Assembly: GCA_964247735.1 (NCBI GenBank)
Contig: CAXTVS010000001.1
Coordinates: forward strand, 1-64,000
Length of the DNA stretch: 64,000 nucleotides
Reading direction: 5' to 3'
Origin: Lichenicola sp964247735
GTDB lineage: Bacteria; Pseudomonadota; Alphaproteobacteria; Acetobacterales; Acetobacteraceae
How positions within the stretch are numbered: position 1 is the first letter of the stretch; the number at the start of each line of letters is the position of its first letter. Below the pieces are notes generated by a model. That model was not told the origin of the DNA. It saw only the letters and a list, made by a program, of their open reading frames with translations, and did not search any database. This document shows positions 16,180 through 24,652 of the stretch, in pieces. The position numbers and the translations under genes are program-made.

Positions 16180-18105
16180 ATGTGCGGCATTGCCGGGCTG
16201 GTTCGTCAGGATGGCGGCCCGATCGACGAGCCGGTGCTCGACCGGATGACGTCAGCGTTGGCGCATCGTGGCCCCGACGCGCACGGGCTGCATGTCGAGC
16301 CGGGTGTCGGGCTCGGACACCGCCGGCTGTCGGTCATCGACCTCGCGGGCGGCGCGCAGCCGATGCACAGCGGCAGCGGCGCCGTGCTGGTGTTCAACGG
16401 CGAGGTCTACAACTTCGTCGCCCTGCGCGACCGCCTCGCGGCTGCCGGCCACCGGTTCCGCACCCGAAGCGACACCGAGGTCGTGCTGCGCGGCTGGGAG
16501 GAGTGGGGCGAGGGCGTCGTCGAGCGGCTCGACGGCATGTTCGCCTTCGCCCTGTGGGACCGGCGCCGGCGCGTGCTGCTGCTGGCGCGCGACCGGCTGG
16601 GCAAGAAGCCGCTGCACTACGCCCTGCTGCCGAACGGGCTGGCCTTCGCCTCCGAGCTGCGGGCCTTCGCCGCCTGTCCGGCGCTGTGCCGGCAGGTGGA
16701 CCCGGCCGCGCTGCAGGACTACCTCGCCCTCGGCTACGTGCCGGACCCCTCCACCATCTTCGCCGGCATCGCCAAGCTGCCGCCGGCGCACACGCTGCTG
16801 CTCGACGGGCAGGGTCCGCCGGGACAGGTGCCGGCACCGAAGCGCTACTGGCATCCGCGCCGGTCCGGATCCGTGTCCGCCGGCAGCTTCGACGAGGCGG
16901 CCGCGACCCTGCGCGAGCGCCTGGTCGAGGCGACCCGGCGGCGGCTGGTCGCCGACGTGGAGCTGGGTGCGTTCCTGTCCGGTGGCATCGACAGCGCCGG
17001 CGTGGTTGCCGCCGCAATGCGGGCGCGCCCCGGCGCCGACGCGATCGACAGCTTCACCATCGGCTTTCCTGGCGCCGAGGACGAGATCCCCGCCGCCGCG
17101 GCCATCGCCCGGCATTGCGGCGCCGCCCACCTGGTGGAACGGGCCGACCACACCGACTGGATCGCCGGCGCCGACGAGCAGGGGCGGATCTTCGGCGAGC
17201 CGTTCGGTGACCCGTCCGCGTTGCCGACCGCCCAGGTCTGCCGACTGGCCCGCCGGCACGTGACGGTGGCGCTGTCCGGCGATGGCGGCGACGAGGTGTT
17301 CGCCGGCTACCGGCGCCACCGCTGGCACGTGCTGGTCGAGGGGATGCGTCGCCACCTTCCGGCTGGGATGCGGCACGGGCCGATCGCCACGATCGCCCGC
17401 CTCTACCCGAAGCTCGACCGCGCGCCGCGCTTCCTGCGTGCCAGGCACACTCTGACCGAGCTCAGCCTCGACTCCGCCATGGGCTACTACCGGACGGTGG
17501 CGCGCCTGCAGGACGAGCGCCGTGCGGCGCTGCTGCACCCGGCGCTGGCGGCAGGACTGGACGGCCACGACCCCGGCGCCCGCTTCGCGCAGCTGATGCA
17601 GGACAGCGACAGCGACGACCCGCTGGCGCAGGCGCAGCACGTCGACCTCGCCACCTGGCTGCCGGGGCAGATGCTGGTCAAGACCGACCGCACCAGCATG
17701 GCGAGCGGCCTGGAGGTGCGCTGCCCGCTACTCGACCCCGAACTGGTCGCCTGGGGGCTGGCGCTGCCGGCGTCGTTCAAGCTGCGCCAGGGGCGCGGCA
17801 AGGCGGTGCTGCGCGCGGCGGTGGCGCCCTGGCTGCCGCCGGAGATCCTGCGCCGCCCCAAGCAGGGCTTCGCCATGCCGCTGGGACAGACCCTGGCGGA
17901 CGGGATCGACCGGGTGCGGGGACGGCTGCTGCATCCCGACTTCCTCGACCACCGGCTGATCCGCGCCGAGGCGCTGGCCCGTCTTCTCGATGAGCACGAG
18001 ACCCGCCGGTTCGATCACGCCCAGCCGATCTGGCTGCTGCTGGTGCTGGCGGGCTTCCTCCGCAGCGAGCTGGCCGCGCCGCAGATCCTGGCTGACGCGG
18101 CCTGA
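16180..18105 (+). CDS. Exosortase A-associated asparagine synthase-like amidotransferase
   Basis: A 641-residue class II glutamine amidotransferase/asparagine synthetase. Cys2 (MCGIAGL) is the glutaminase nucleophile once Met is removed; the N-terminal domain also shows RLSVIDLAGGAQPM, VFNGEVYNF and DTEVVLRGWEEWG. The synthetase domain has the pyrophosphate loop SGGIDS at residues 267-272 and SGDGGDEVFAGYRRH. This architecture is found in exosortase A loci (TIGR03108), where it is thought to amidate a sugar acid or aminoacyl group of the polysaccharide; the substrate is unknown. The ATG at 16180 is fixed by the need for Cys at position 2; the upstream part of the frame has no such constraint. 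An AGGAG lies 13 bases upstream. Confidence 0.9.
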   Translation: MCGIAGLVRQDGGPIDEPVLDRMTSALAHRGPDAHGLHVEPGVGLGHRRLSVIDLAGGAQPMHSGSGAVLVFNGEVYNFVALRDRLAAAGHRFRTRSDTEVVLRGWEEWGEGVVERLDGMFAFALWDRRRRVLLLARDRLGKKPLHYALLPNGLAFASELRAFAACPALCRQVDPAALQDYLALGYVPDPSTIFAGIAKLPPAHTLLLDGQGPPGQVPAPKRYWHPRRSGSVSAGSFDEAAATLRERLVEATRRRLVADVELGAFLSGGIDSAGVVAAAMRARPGADAIDSFTIGFPGAEDEIPAAAAIARHCGAAHLVERADHTDWIAGADEQGRIFGEPFGDPSALPTAQVCRLARRHVTVALSGDGGDEVFAGYRRHRWHVLVEGMRRHLPAGMRHGPIATIARLYPKLDRAPRFLRARHTLTELSLDSAMGYYRTVARLQDERRAALLHPALAAGLDGHDPGARFAQLMQDSDSDDPLAQAQHVDLATWLPGQMLVKTDRTSMASGLEVRCPLLDPELVAWGLALPASFKLRQGRGKAVLRAAVAPWLPPEILRRPKQGFAMPLGQTLADGIDRVRGRLLHPDFLDHRLIRAEALARLLDEHETRRFDHAQPIWLLLVLAGFLRSELAAPQILADAA

Positions 18106-18130
18106 CGCTGCCCATGCGCGGACGCAGGCG

Positions 18131-18316
18131 GTGAGCAGGATCTGCCTTGTCGGCGCGGGTGACATCGTGCGTCTGTACGCTGAGCCGCTGCCGGCCACGG
18201 CGATCCCGGCCGCGGAGGGCGAGCGGAACGAGATCGTCCGTGTAGTGGATCCCGAACTGGCAGCGGCGCCTTTGCCAGGCCTGGCCGACGGAACCTTGCA
18301 TGTCCGGTCGAGCTGA
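18131..18316 (+). pseudogene. Probable remnant of a Gfo/Idh/MocA-type oxidoreductase N-terminus
   Basis: From a GTG at 18131 the frame reads SRICLVGAGDIVRLYAEPL and, after an insertion-like stretch, VRVVDPELAAA, then stops at 18316. The first block matches the usual start of Gfo/Idh/MocA sugar-nucleotide oxidoreductases (beta strand, glycine loop, then an AEAL helix), and VVDP matches the end of their second strand. Only about 61 codons remain and the tail overlaps the start of the next glycosyltransferase gene. The rest of the fold is missing, so this looks like a decayed or replaced gene; chance resemblance is possible. Confidence 0.35.
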
Positions 18317-19412
18317 TCAGGCACCGCTCCTGTTGTCGGTGTTCCCGACCTTCGCGATGGGGGGCCAGCAGGCGCGCTTTGCCACCCTTGCCAACCGGCT
18401 GGGTACCGCTTGGCGTCACGCCATCGTTGCCATGGATGGCAACCATGGTTGCCTCGAGCGGCTCGACCCGTCGCTGGACATCACCCTCATCACCGAGGGA
18501 ACCCGGGCACCGAACCCGTTGGCGCTTTATCGTAGGCAGCGTGCGGTCCTGCGCGCGCTGCGTCCCGACCTGCTGCTGACCCACAACTGGGGCAGCATCG
18601 AGTGGGCGCTGGCCAACCGGTTTCCCGGCCGTCTGGTGCCGCACCTGCATGCCGAGGATGGGTTCGGGCCGGAGGAGCGCGAAACACCCTTGCCTCGGCG
18701 CTCCCTGGCCCGTCGCCTCGTGCTCCGCGGCACCACGGTGGTGCTGCCGTCAGACACGCTGCGCCGGATTGCCGAGCGACGCTGGCGGCTCCCGCCTGGC
18801 CAGCTGCACCACGTTCCGAACGGCGTCGCCCTCGACCGCTTCTCTGCCGGCGACCGGCTGCCGCCGTTGCCGGATTGGCAACTGAACGGCACCGGACCGG
18901 TGATCGGCACGGTCGCGGCGCTGCGCCCCGAGAAGAACCTGTCCCGCCTGCTGCATGCCGCGGCGGCTGCCCAGCCGTCGCGGCTGCTGGTGGTCGGCGA
19001 CGGGCCGGAGCGGGCGGCGCTCGAGCGCCTTGCGAGCGTCCTGCTGCCGCCGGGACAGGCCGCGTTCGTCGGCCACATGCCGGACCCTGCGCAGGCCTAC
19101 CGACACATGGACCTGTTCGCCCTGTCGTCCGACACCGAGCAGATGCCGCTGTCCCTGCTCGAAGCGATGGCGAGCGGCCTGCCGGCGGTGTCCACCGACG
19201 TCGGCGACGTGGCGCGGATGCTGGGGCCGGAAAGCCTCGCCTTCGTCACGCCCCTCGACGCGTCGGCGCTGGCCGCGGCGCTCGACCGGCTGCTGGTCGA
19301 CCCCGTGCTGCGCCGCCGGCTCGGCGACGACAACCGTTCGCGGGCCGTGCTGCTCTATGACGAGTGGCAGATGATCGCCCGCTGGACCAAGCTGTTGGCC
19401 GATGCGCGCTGA
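18300..19412 (+). CDS. Glycosyltransferase family 4 (GT-B)
   Basis: A 370-residue retaining glycosyltransferase. The N-terminal Rossmann domain has the acceptor-side GGQQARFATLANRLG loop; the C-terminal donor domain has GTVAALRPEKNLSRLL, VVGDGPERAALE, HMPDPAQAYRHMDLF and the EX7E-type segment ending PLSLLEAMASGLPAVSTDVGD. The donor sugar cannot be read from sequence. It starts just inside the oxidoreductase remnant and its last 11 bases overlap the next deacetylase gene, so it belongs to the rightward amidotransferase transcript. Cytoplasmic assembly of the repeat unit is the likely role. Confidence 0.87.
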   Translation: MSGRADQAPLLLSVFPTFAMGGQQARFATLANRLGTAWRHAIVAMDGNHGCLERLDPSLDITLITEGTRAPNPLALYRRQRAVLRALRPDLLLTHNWGSIEWALANRFPGRLVPHLHAEDGFGPEERETPLPRRSLARRLVLRGTTVVLPSDTLRRIAERRWRLPPGQLHHVPNGVALDRFSAGDRLPPLPDWQLNGTGPVIGTVAALRPEKNLSRLLHAAAAAQPSRLLVVGDGPERAALERLASVLLPPGQAAFVGHMPDPAQAYRHMDLFALSSDTEQMPLSLLEAMASGLPAVSTDVGDVARMLGPESLAFVTPLDASALAAALDRLLVDPVLRRRLGDDNRSRAVLLYDEWQMIARWTKLLADAR

Positions 19413-20475
19413 ATCCCTCCTGCATGGTTCCGACCCGGCGGCGGAGTCGGCCTGCGTGCCCGCGATCTTGTTCCCGGCGCCGCGGCCGGCGCGGCTGCGT
19501 CGACCGGAGCCGGTCTGCACCCTGGTCATCGACGCCGAGGAGAACTTCGACTGGCAGCTTCCGGTCCAGGGCACCCGGTATTCGACCACAAGCCTGCAGC
19601 ATCTGTCGGTGCTGCACGACATCCTCGACAGCTGGAACGTCGTGCCGGCCTACCTGCTTACGTATCCGATGCTGCAGGACGAGGACTCGGTCCGACAGTT
19701 GCGCCGCCAGCTGGAGCGCGGGCGCTGCGTGCTGGGGCTGCAGCTGCACACCTGGGTCACGCCGCCATTCGAACAGGGTGCCGCCCACTACCTGTCCTAT
19801 TCCGGCAACCTGTCCGCGGAGCTGGAGGAGCGCAAGCTCCTGTCGCTCAAGGCGGCCTTCGTCGACCGCTTCGGCTTCCCGCCGACGATCTTCCGCGGCG
19901 GCCGCTACGGCTTCGGCGCCAATACCGCCATCCTGCTGGAGAGGCACGGCTTCGCCATCGACACCAGCGTCGCGCCGCGCACGGATTTTCGCGCCGAGGG
20001 CGGCCCGGACTATCGCGGCTTCGAGTACGGCCCGTTCTGGTTCGGAAACCGCCACGACCTGCTCGAACTGCCACTCTGTCGCAGCGTGGTGGGCTGGGGC
20101 GGCGGCCCCGGCAGCGCCATCTATCGCGCGGTGTCGGCCGGATGGGCGCGACGGCTTCCGCTCGGCGCGCTGCTCACCCGCAGCCATTGTGCCGAGCGGA
20201 TCACCTTGTCGCCGGAGGGCAACGACGTTGCCGCCATGCGCCGGCTGGCGGCCGGGCTCCAGGCGCACGGCCAGACGCTGCTGGCGCTCAGCTTCCACAG
20301 CTCGTCGCTGACGATCGGCGGCAACCCCTACGTGCGGTCGAAGGCGGACCTGCACACCTTCTACGACCGCCTGTCCGGCATCCTGGATTATCTGACGACC
20401 CGCACGGGCTGCCGCTTCATCGACCTGCCGCACGTCGCCGACCACCTGCTGCCGCCGGAACGGGCCGCATCGTGA
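19402..20475 (+). CDS. NodB-like polysaccharide deacetylase family protein
   Basis: A 357-residue protein with the first motif VCTLVIDAEENFDW (residues about 36-49), the LGLQLHTWVTPPFE stretch that takes the place of the usual HxxxH metal motif, IFRGGRYGFG matching the family RPPxG/RxGRY block, and a late LLALSFHSSS motif. This version resembles WalW-like deacetylase homologues in exopolysaccharide loci rather than classical NodB. It has no clear signal peptide, so it may act in the cytoplasm or be a divergent member. It overlaps the preceding GT4 by 11 bases and the following GT4 by four (GTGA), indicating coupled translation. Confidence 0.75.
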   Translation: MRAESLLHGSDPAAESACVPAILFPAPRPARLRRPEPVCTLVIDAEENFDWQLPVQGTRYSTTSLQHLSVLHDILDSWNVVPAYLLTYPMLQDEDSVRQLRRQLERGRCVLGLQLHTWVTPPFEQGAAHYLSYSGNLSAELEERKLLSLKAAFVDRFGFPPTIFRGGRYGFGANTAILLERHGFAIDTSVAPRTDFRAEGGPDYRGFEYGPFWFGNRHDLLELPLCRSVVGWGGGPGSAIYRAVSAGWARRLPLGALLTRSHCAERITLSPEGNDVAAMRRLAAGLQAHGQTLLALSFHSSSLTIGGNPYVRSKADLHTFYDRLSGILDYLTTRTGCRFIDLPHVADHLLPPERAAS

Positions 20476-21740
20476 GCGAGTCCCGCCCGACGGTGCTGCT
20501 GATCGCCAACAACTTCCCACCGGCACGCGGCGGCTCGGCGGTCGTCTACGACAACCTGGCCCGTCACGCGCCGAACGACATCCTGGTGCTGGCGCCGCGG
20601 CGGAGCTACCTCGACGGGCTGCCGATGATCGGCTGGCGCGAGCAGGACCGGCGCGCCCCGTTCCGGACCCGACGGATCGACCTGCTTCGCACGCCGATCC
20701 GGCCCGGATTGGAAGTCGGTGCGCCCAGGCCTGGCACCTGGCAGGACGCGCGGTTCCGGCTCGGCGACCTGCGCATCAGGGTGCGGCTCCTGCGCACCGT
20801 GCTCCTGCTGGTGCGGCGGGGCAACCTGCGCACGGTGTGCGTCGGCGAGCTGCTGTCGAACGGCTGGCTGCTGGTCCTGCTGCGCCGCCTGGTCCGGCTC
20901 GGGCTGCCGCTCCGGCTGGTCGCCTACGTGCACGGCGAGGAGATCACCACGCGAAACCCATACGATCCTGACCACTGCAGGTGCCGCGCTGTCCTGCTGG
21001 CGGCCGACCGGATCGTCGTGGTCAGCCGCTTCACGCTGTCGGCGGTGCAGGCCCTGCTCGGGCCGGACGCCGCGTCCCGTACCTGCCTGGCAGGAACCGG
21101 CGTGGACACCGCGCGCTTCCTGCCCGGACCAAAGCGGCCGGATCTCCTGGAGCGGTATGGGCTGCAGGGCCGCTTCGTGTTCGTATCGGTATGCCGGTTG
21201 CTGGAGAAGAAGGGGCTGGACCAGGCGATCCGTGCCTTTGCCCGGCTGCTGCCGGCGGCACCCGATGCATGCTGCCTTCTCGTCGGCGCCGGGCCGTTCG
21301 AACCAGAGCTGCGCCGCATCGCGCAGGAGGAACGCGTGGCAGACCGAGTGGTCCTGGCCGGACAGGTGACCGAGGACGAGCTGGTCGCACACTACCGTCT
21401 TGGCGACGTGTTCGTGATGCCGAACCGCGAAACGAGCACCGGCGCCACGACGGCTCTCGGGCTGGTGTTCCTGGAGGCCAACGCCTGCGGCCTTCCCGTG
21501 ATCGCTGGCCGGGAAGGCGGCAGCCTCGACGCAGTGCATGATAGGGAGAACGGGCTGGTGGTCGATGGCCGTTCGGTGGTGGCAATTGAGGCGGCGATGC
21601 GGCAATTGTATGAGGACGCTGCCCTGCGTCACGCCCTTGCGGCCAACGGGTTGCGTGCCGCGGCGGCGTGCGGATGGGAGAGGCCGAGTCGGCAGTTCCT
21701 GGCGCTCTGCGGCGTTGGTTGCGCGTCCGGCGCGGCCTGA
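20472..21740 (+). CDS. Glycosyltransferase family 4 (GT-B)
   Basis: A 422-residue GT4 enzyme starting at the GTG at 20472, which overlaps the deacetylase stop. N-terminal part: VLLIANNFPPARGGSAVVYDNLAR. Donor domain: FVFVSVCRLLEKKGLDQAIRAF, LLVGAGPFEPELRRIA, and the terminal catalytic segment LGLVFLEANACGLPVIAGREGG. Residues about 90-170 are unusually Arg-rich with RLLRTVLLLVRRGNLR, a possible membrane-association surface. It is the last gene of the rightward group and converges with the WsaF-like gene across 76 bases. The sugar specificity is unknown. Confidence 0.87.
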   Translation: MSESRPTVLLIANNFPPARGGSAVVYDNLARHAPNDILVLAPRRSYLDGLPMIGWREQDRRAPFRTRRIDLLRTPIRPGLEVGAPRPGTWQDARFRLGDLRIRVRLLRTVLLLVRRGNLRTVCVGELLSNGWLLVLLRRLVRLGLPLRLVAYVHGEEITTRNPYDPDHCRCRAVLLAADRIVVVSRFTLSAVQALLGPDAASRTCLAGTGVDTARFLPGPKRPDLLERYGLQGRFVFVSVCRLLEKKGLDQAIRAFARLLPAAPDACCLLVGAGPFEPELRRIAQEERVADRVVLAGQVTEDELVAHYRLGDVFVMPNRETSTGATTALGLVFLEANACGLPVIAGREGGSLDAVHDRENGLVVDGRSVVAIEAAMRQLYEDAALRHALAANGLRAAAACGWERPSRQFLALCGVGCASGAA

Positions 21741-21816
21741 ACCGCGGCAACGCGTCGCTTCGCAATGACGTCCGCTGTCAACGACCATCGATCTTCCGCA
21801 GGATCCGCATTCCGCC

Positions 21817-23178
21817 TCACGAGCCCGACAGGCATCCCGTGCCAGCGGCGGATGAAAGCAACTCCCGGACGACGTCGCTCACGTTGACGAGTGCCTTCTC
21901 CCACGTGTTCGGAAGCTTCAGGAAGGATTCGGCGGTGCCGCCCGCCTCGACACGCTCAGCGGCCGCAACTAGGCCAAGGGCGAAGCCTTCGACGGTTGCC
22001 TCGACAGCCAGTATGTTCGGCGACAACGCAGCCAGATAAGCGGCAGTCTTGGTCGCAAAGCTGTTCGTGACCACGATGCGATTGCAGGCGGCCATCTCCA
22101 GCACCGGATAACTGGTGTGGGGGGACAGCATCGGCGACAGCAGGATATCCGAGGCCTGCAACAGCGCGGCGTAACCTGCCAGATCCTTCCAGGGGGCTTC
22201 CTTGAGGATCTTCCCGGCCCCGAGAGGGACAGGGGGTAGGCTCCCACGCGCGCCAATCGCGAGGAACTCCCACCCATCCGCGAACAACGGCAGGGCGGCC
22301 ACCACTCGCAGCGCGGCCACGGACAAGCCGAGGAGGTTGCGCGGGTTGGTCGGGCGCGCGTACAGCAGCAAGCGTCGCGGCCGCCTGCCATGAGCCTTGG
22401 CCGGCCTGAACAGGCGATCATCCACGGCTGGCTCGAACACGGTGCAGTGTTTCCTAAAATCCGGATACGAGAACCGTCCGACCCGGGACTCGAACAGGAA
22501 GTCGGCCAGGGTCTGCTCGTTAATGACAGCGTGGAACTTCAGGTTCAGGCTTGCCGCGGCAAGGGCGTAGCGGCTGGACCACGGATAGAAGCCGGGCTCG
22601 AAGTCCTGTATCAGATAGATGAACTGGTCGCGCCGCATCTTTGCGACCATGTCGGCCGCTTGATAGGCCGTCGTCCAGAAGCTGGCCAGGACCAGGTCAT
22701 CAGCGCCGACTTGCAGCGGGACGCCAAAAGCATCTTGAACTACTGCGCCAGCGGGCCGCTCCGATACTCCTGTCAGCTGGGCCAGATGGGTCCAGAACCA
22801 ATTCATGTCGGGGTTAAGCGGAACGTCACACGATATGAAACGGACCGTGATGCCGCCGTGGGCCAGCAAGGCACCGATTAGCAGGACGGTGTTGGGTCCG
22901 CCCGTCATGCCGGATCGGTCGATACGAGGAAGGAGAATGTTGAGAGCCGCGGCCGCAGGCAAGCCGTCGATAGTCGACGCGATGCCGACGTCAAACGTCC
23001 TGACTTCAGGCATGTCCAGGAGCTGATCCAGGAACGCGGCCTTGTTGGTGACCTGCTTGAGGTTCCGCAGGAACTCCTGGGGATTGCGATAGCTCAGATG
23101 GAGCTGCCCCAAAAGACTTCGCATTATCCAAGCCAACGTCATGTCAGCAAAACCCGACAAAGAGCCGAACGGCCGCAT
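21817..23178 (-). CDS. WsaF-like rhamnosyltransferase family protein
   Basis: A 453-residue GT-B protein of the WsaF type, described as rhamnosyltransferases of S-layer glycan and rhamnan pathways. Diagnostic blocks are NTVLLIGALLAHGGITVRFIS, the donor-side YLIQDFEPGFYPWSSRYALA, KHCTVFEPAVDDRLFRP, RLLLYARPTNPRNLLGLSVAALR and SPHTSYPVLEMAACNRIVVTN. A roughly 75-residue N-terminal extension precedes the first strand. Codon use is visibly less GC-rich than in the core locus. It sits in a leftward cluster with GT2 and a flippase, suggesting the repeat unit contains a 6-deoxyhexose, though no dTDP-rhamnose genes are in the window. Confidence 0.82.
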   Translation of the reverse strand: MRPFGSLSGFADMTLAWIMRSLLGQLHLSYRNPQEFLRNLKQVTNKAAFLDQLLDMPEVRTFDVGIASTIDGLPAAAALNILLPRIDRSGMTGGPNTVLLIGALLAHGGITVRFISCDVPLNPDMNWFWTHLAQLTGVSERPAGAVVQDAFGVPLQVGADDLVLASFWTTAYQAADMVAKMRRDQFIYLIQDFEPGFYPWSSRYALAAASLNLKFHAVINEQTLADFLFESRVGRFSYPDFRKHCTVFEPAVDDRLFRPAKAHGRRPRRLLLYARPTNPRNLLGLSVAALRVVAALPLFADGWEFLAIGARGSLPPVPLGAGKILKEAPWKDLAGYAALLQASDILLSPMLSPHTSYPVLEMAACNRIVVTNSFATKTAAYLAALSPNILAVEATVEGFALGLVAAAERVEAGGTAESFLKLPNTWEKALVNVSDVVRELLSSAAGTGCLSGS

Positions 23179-23207
23179 CTCGCCTGCGAAAGGTCATCGG
23201 TCCGACA

Positions 23208-24473
23208 TCACCTGCCGGGACGTCTTGTGGACCGGGATGCAGCCACTCCCTTGAGTGATCTTCCCAGCATCGGGACGACTGTGGGAACGCAGGACACCAT
23301 CAACAGGATGGTCATGACGCAATCCCAAGCCGGCGACGGCAGATCGGGCCAAACCTCGGCGTGGGAAAACCCTGAAGGGATGGGCGAGACGGGTTTTGCT
23401 GGCAGGCGGTCCCTTGCCAGATGCCCGACCTTCCGGAAGATGCTCTTTGCCGGGATGAGGGCGAAGACGGCAGACTTCAAGAGATCAATCCGACTCCCTC
23501 CGTTCCCGGTCCGGATGCCAGGAACATGCCGAAGCGACGAGAGCCCACCGCTCCTGATCCGTCGTTCGAGCGCCAGGATCCACGTGTCCCTGACCGACGT
23601 CAGGATGGCATCGGCTACGTGAGCTGGCGAGTTGTTGTCCCTGACGAAGCAGCGGGCCATGACGTCGAGGCAGTCGCGCAACCGGCAAAGCTCGTCATCC
23701 GTCCGCGCCGTCTCGCGACTGGCGACGAGCCGTGTCATCATCCGGGAAACCTCGCTTGCTTGCGAGCCGAACCACTTCCCGTAGGCATCCTCCAGCACCA
23801 AGGCAGCATTGTGCTGCATCTCGTCCATTCGAAGCCGGAAGGTGTTGCTGCCATGCAAACGGTAGATCACAAGGGCTTCCGGAAGACGCGCGATCTCCCC
23901 GAAATCCAGAAGGCGGTGATAGAAGTCGAAATCGTCAGCCAGGACTCGTTCCTGCCGCATGGGTGGACTGAGACGACGTACGCACTCGGCCCGGACCATA
24001 AGGGTCGAGTAGCACATGATGTTCGAGAGATGGAGTGCCCAGCGAATGAGCGGCGGATCGGTGACCTCGTAGAGATCGAACGAGGTCTGCCCGTTGCTGA
24101 AGTTCAGCCAGCGTGAGCCGACAAGCACCACGTCCGGGTGGGCGTCGAGATACGCGACCTGACGTTCCAGCCGGTCCGGCACGCTGAGATCATCGTGATC
24201 CAGGGCCGCAATATAGCGCCCGCGTGCTAGGGAGAAGCCGACGTTGCGACTTCCGACGACCCCAAGGTTGTGCAGGTTGCATACCAGACGGATCCGCGGA
24301 TCGACATGGTGCTCGATCCGAGCGACCGTGTCGTCCGTCGACAGGTCGTCCACAATGATGAGCTCGAAATCGCGAAAAGTCTGCGCCAGCATGCTGGCAA
24401 TAGTCTGATCGATCAGCAGCGAGCCGTTGTACGTCGTCACAACCACACTGACGATCGGCTCAGCGGACGTCAT
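23208..24473 (-). CDS. Glycosyltransferase family 2 (GT-A)
   Basis: A 421-residue inverting glycosyltransferase. The GT-A domain (residues about 7-210) shows VSVVVTTYNGSLLIDQTIAS, FELIIVDDLSTDDTV, the DHDD metal motif in ALDHDDLSVPDRLE, and a late DDFDFYHRLLDFGE, where the catalytic base is expected. The C-terminal half is helical with one hydrophobic segment near the end (WDCVMTILLMVSCVPTVVPML), possibly a membrane anchor. The ATG at 24473 was chosen because the upstream part of the frame lacks glycosyltransferase features. Lower GC and many rarer codons set it apart from the core locus. Confidence 0.85.
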   Translation of the reverse strand: MTSAEPIVSVVVTTYNGSLLIDQTIASMLAQTFRDFELIIVDDLSTDDTVARIEHHVDPRIRLVCNLHNLGVVGSRNVGFSLARGRYIAALDHDDLSVPDRLERQVAYLDAHPDVVLVGSRWLNFSNGQTSFDLYEVTDPPLIRWALHLSNIMCYSTLMVRAECVRRLSPPMRQERVLADDFDFYHRLLDFGEIARLPEALVIYRLHGSNTFRLRMDEMQHNAALVLEDAYGKWFGSQASEVSRMMTRLVASRETARTDDELCRLRDCLDVMARCFVRDNNSPAHVADAILTSVRDTWILALERRIRSGGLSSLRHVPGIRTGNGGSRIDLLKSAVFALIPAKSIFRKVGHLARDRLPAKPVSPIPSGFSHAEVWPDLPSPAWDCVMTILLMVSCVPTVVPMLGRSLKGVAASRSTRRPGR

Positions 24474-24652
24474 GGCCGACCCGTCTCTGCCTGAGGATTG
24501 CGTGCATGAGCTGATGACCGGGATCTGGTCGGGAGTGGGACCTGTCGACAGCAGCCTACCAGGAAAATGTGTGTCTTGCATCTCTCGCGCAGCAGTCTCC
24601 TGTCCGCCCGGGGGCAAGGAGTCCGAGCTCGTTCCGGGCCACAAGCCTGACT

